Source: Cochliopodium minus (taxonomy: Eukaryota; Discosea; Himatismenida; Cochliopodiidae). From it: a DNA stretch of 46,335 nucleotides. How positions within the stretch are numbered: the stretch's first letter is position 1; each line of letters opens with the position of its first letter. Positions 44,765 through 46,335 of the stretch are shown in pieces. The translations under genes were made by a program, and so were the position numbers. The stretch spans positions 49,568 to 95,902 of the forward strand of contig JAMYWO010000037.1 of the NCBI GenBank assembly GCA_024220525.1, written 5' to 3'. The notes under the pieces were generated by a model that saw only the letters and a program-made list of their open reading frames with translations, was not told where the DNA came from and searched no databases.

Positions 44765-46140
44765 ATGGAAAGCATCAAACAAATACTGAATAATATAAAG
44801 GATAAATATGAATGCCCTTATGATGATAAAGATTTTTTTCCCAAAATTGCATTATTTCATACAAGTGAACCTGATGTATCAAATATTTATATAAAAGATG
44901 ATATATATTGATATTTATTCATATTTAAAATTTGTTCACTATATTTAAATTTATAAGCTCATCATTATCATATATTTCAAATAGCATGCAACATATTTCA
45001 GTAAATACATAAATTGTGATGTGATAGATGCTTGTTACTCAAACTTCAAGTGGCAACCACTTTCTAAATACCCATTGATAATAATGTTTGGAGGAAACTC
45101 ATTTGGGGGTGAAAGTAAAAACGATTTTGGGAAAGAAGTTGTCGAATTCATAGAGAATGGAGGTATTTGTATTGTGTCTGATTGGACTATGATGAAGAGA
45201 GGACAATACTCACCAGGAGGAAAGTTTTTTATTTTGTCTAAATAATGTTTTGATGATTATCTTTTTTATTAATTTGATTATTTTAATATTTTTTTTTTTT
45301 TAGGAGGGTACTTTTTTCAAATAAGGGTACTTTTAATCAAATGTTAATTTTTTAAGATTTTATGATAAGAGAATGCTTCCTTTCTGTTTAAATAATCATA
45401 CTTTTGGTTTGAATTTTTTCTATTTTTCTTTGGGGCTAAAACTCTAATAAATAAAATAAAAGGAGTTGATGTAATAATAACAGAAAAGTTAAAGAAAGTT
45501 GAAAACGAACATTTCAATTTTTTGGAGTAAATTTTATTAATTATTTCTTTTTGGAGTAAATATTTCATTATATTATTTTATTCTTACATTAATCAAATTT
45601 AGAAATTATCCTGTTGGAGAATCTTTAAAGATAAGGGAACAAGATATCACCATAAACAAGGGAGCGGAGTTGATTCTTTCTGTTGATGGAAAAAGGGTCA
45701 TTTTTAGGAAAAAATTTAAACAGGGAATTGTAATAGGAGTGAATTGGTAAAATGAGAACAATATTATTTATGTTATAATTTTTTTCTTTTTTCAAAAAAG
45801 TTATGAACCCAATCCTGTTTTTTGTAAATAATTTTGATTTTTATTAATTCTCCATATTTTTTATTTTTAATAAAAAAAAGATCACAATATCATAAGGTGG
45901 CTATTACTTCCTGAGTGGTCACCATCCAATCACCATTTTTTTAAACGAAACAAAATATTTTGTGTTGGTGTGAAACAATTATTGTTGGTTTGTAAAAGAT
46001 TGTCTTCCAAAGTCATTTACAAAATTCCAAAACCTGTTTTGCATATGATATTTACTTATTTGTCTTTTGTCACCAGACATTCTTATTCTTTTTCAATTGA
46101 AAAGAAAGGATTTTTCCCATTCGAAAAAAAGATTATTTGA
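44765..46140 (+). CDS. GATase1-like protein with C-terminal W-S-P-x-N-H module
   Basis: Coding blocks on the plus strand are 44765-44924 (MESIKQILNNIKDKYECPYD, FPKIALFHTSEPD), about 45007-45229 (VIDACYSNFKWQPLSKYPLI, then IMFGGNSFGGESKNDFGKEV and ENGGICIVSDW), 45602-45747 (NYPVGESLKI, KGAELILSVDGKRVIF, GIVIGVN), about 45801-45827 and 45882-46140. The pattern 'L.yPlI..(F)GG.......FG..v..fIenGGi.ivsDW' is that of a GATase1/ThuA-like flavodoxin fold that lacks obvious catalytic residues. The last block reads LLLPEWSPSNHHFFKRNKIF and KVIYKIPKPVLHMIFTYLS, the same tail as in the RCC1 protein. The last three junctions join in phase; the first intron and the one near 45229 do not resolve cleanly, so the 5' model is tentative. 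Confidence 0.6.
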
Positions 46141-46261
46141 TAATATTAAAAGTAAAAATTAAATTAAAAGTGAAAAACAAAAAAAATTTAGTTTAAATTT
46201 CCGCAGTGATAAAGAGTTAATAAACAAATTGCAATTAAATATAAAACAAAAAATAACTAAT

Positions 46262-46335
46262 TTAAAAATAAAAAATAAAAAATAAAAAATAAAAAATAAA
46301 AAATAAAAAATAAAAAATAAAAAATAAAAAATAAA
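46262..46335. repeat. (AAAAAT)n tract at the window end
   Basis: Twelve or so AAAAAT units run to the last base. It is the same unit as at 1-120 and inside several introns, so it is a genome-wide microsatellite, not a terminal marker. Confidence 0.95.

Noticed and set aside
1-46335. tRNA, rRNA or snRNA genes
   Set aside because: No stretch of normal GC content with a cloverleaf or A/B box was found by eye on either strand; a tRNAscan run would be needed to exclude one firmly.

Overview
The window is nuclear DNA from a very AT-rich, intron-dense eukaryotic microbe. Introns are mostly 40-140 bases with GTA/GTG donors, and long (AAAAAT)n tracts run through introns and spacers. The families present (Roco GTPase, CH-CH actin-binding domain, RCC1 and MORN repeats, PBD-SH3, CAP C-terminal domain, F-box, EGF-repeat receptors, SEH1) suggest a free-living amoeboid protist. 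Amoebozoa or an Anaeramoeba-like lineage fits best, but I cannot fix the lineage. TAA and TGA both act as stops at well-formed gene ends, so the code looks standard. I rebuilt most genes exon by exon, checking splice dinucleotides and reading phase; the models are by eye, not transcript-verified.

Layout. 0.1-1.8 kb (-): a protein with four CUE-like domains. 2.2-5.75 kb (+): two tandem paralogues with an N-terminal zinc finger, a PBD/CRIB region and an SH3 domain. 5.8-6.5 kb (-): an ankyrin-like gene. 7.0-7.35 kb (+): a 61-residue membrane protein ending in six cysteines. 7.65-10.64 kb: a decayed zone with half of an LCAT-like lipase, a degenerate DDE transposase and a broken isoaspartyl methyltransferase. 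11.3-18.3 kb (-): a ~7 kb gene encoding RCC1 repeats, MORN repeats, a Roc GTPase and a COR domain in one chain. 18.5-19.65 kb (-): a secreted NHL-like propeller. 20.7-23.85 kb (-): an alpha-actinin/filamin-type CH-CH protein with a 720-base internal tandem duplication. 24.1-25.2 kb (-): a CAP-C domain protein. 25.4-27.1 kb (-): a SnoaL/NTF2-like protein and a six-repeat RCC1 protein. 27.2-33.3 kb (-): a receptor with a signal peptide, an IPT/TIG domain, about 21 EGF-like units, one membrane span and a cytoplasmic RasGAP domain. 33.4-37.3 kb (-): a 1,287-residue secreted, Ser/Thr/Asn-rich surface protein. 37.6-38.8 kb (+): nucleoporin SEH1. 39.0-40.2 kb (+): an F-box/SPRY-like protein ending in a CaaX-like box. 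40.4-43.7 kb (-): a secreted DUF5054/GH38-like protein. 43.8-44.6 kb (-): an unknown Lys-rich protein. 44.8-46.1 kb (+): a GATase1-like protein.

The recurring theme is small-GTPase signalling: CRIB/SH3 effectors, a Roco GTPase carrying its own RCC1 propeller, and a transmembrane receptor RasGAP. The two most unusual architectures are the RCC1-MORN-Roc-COR protein and the EGF-TM-RasGAP receptor; I know of no described protein with either domain order. The neighbourhood also shows active decay, duplication and possible indel errors (two frame breaks in the Roco 3' end and one in the first PBD-SH3 gene), so some 'broken' genes may be assembly artefacts.
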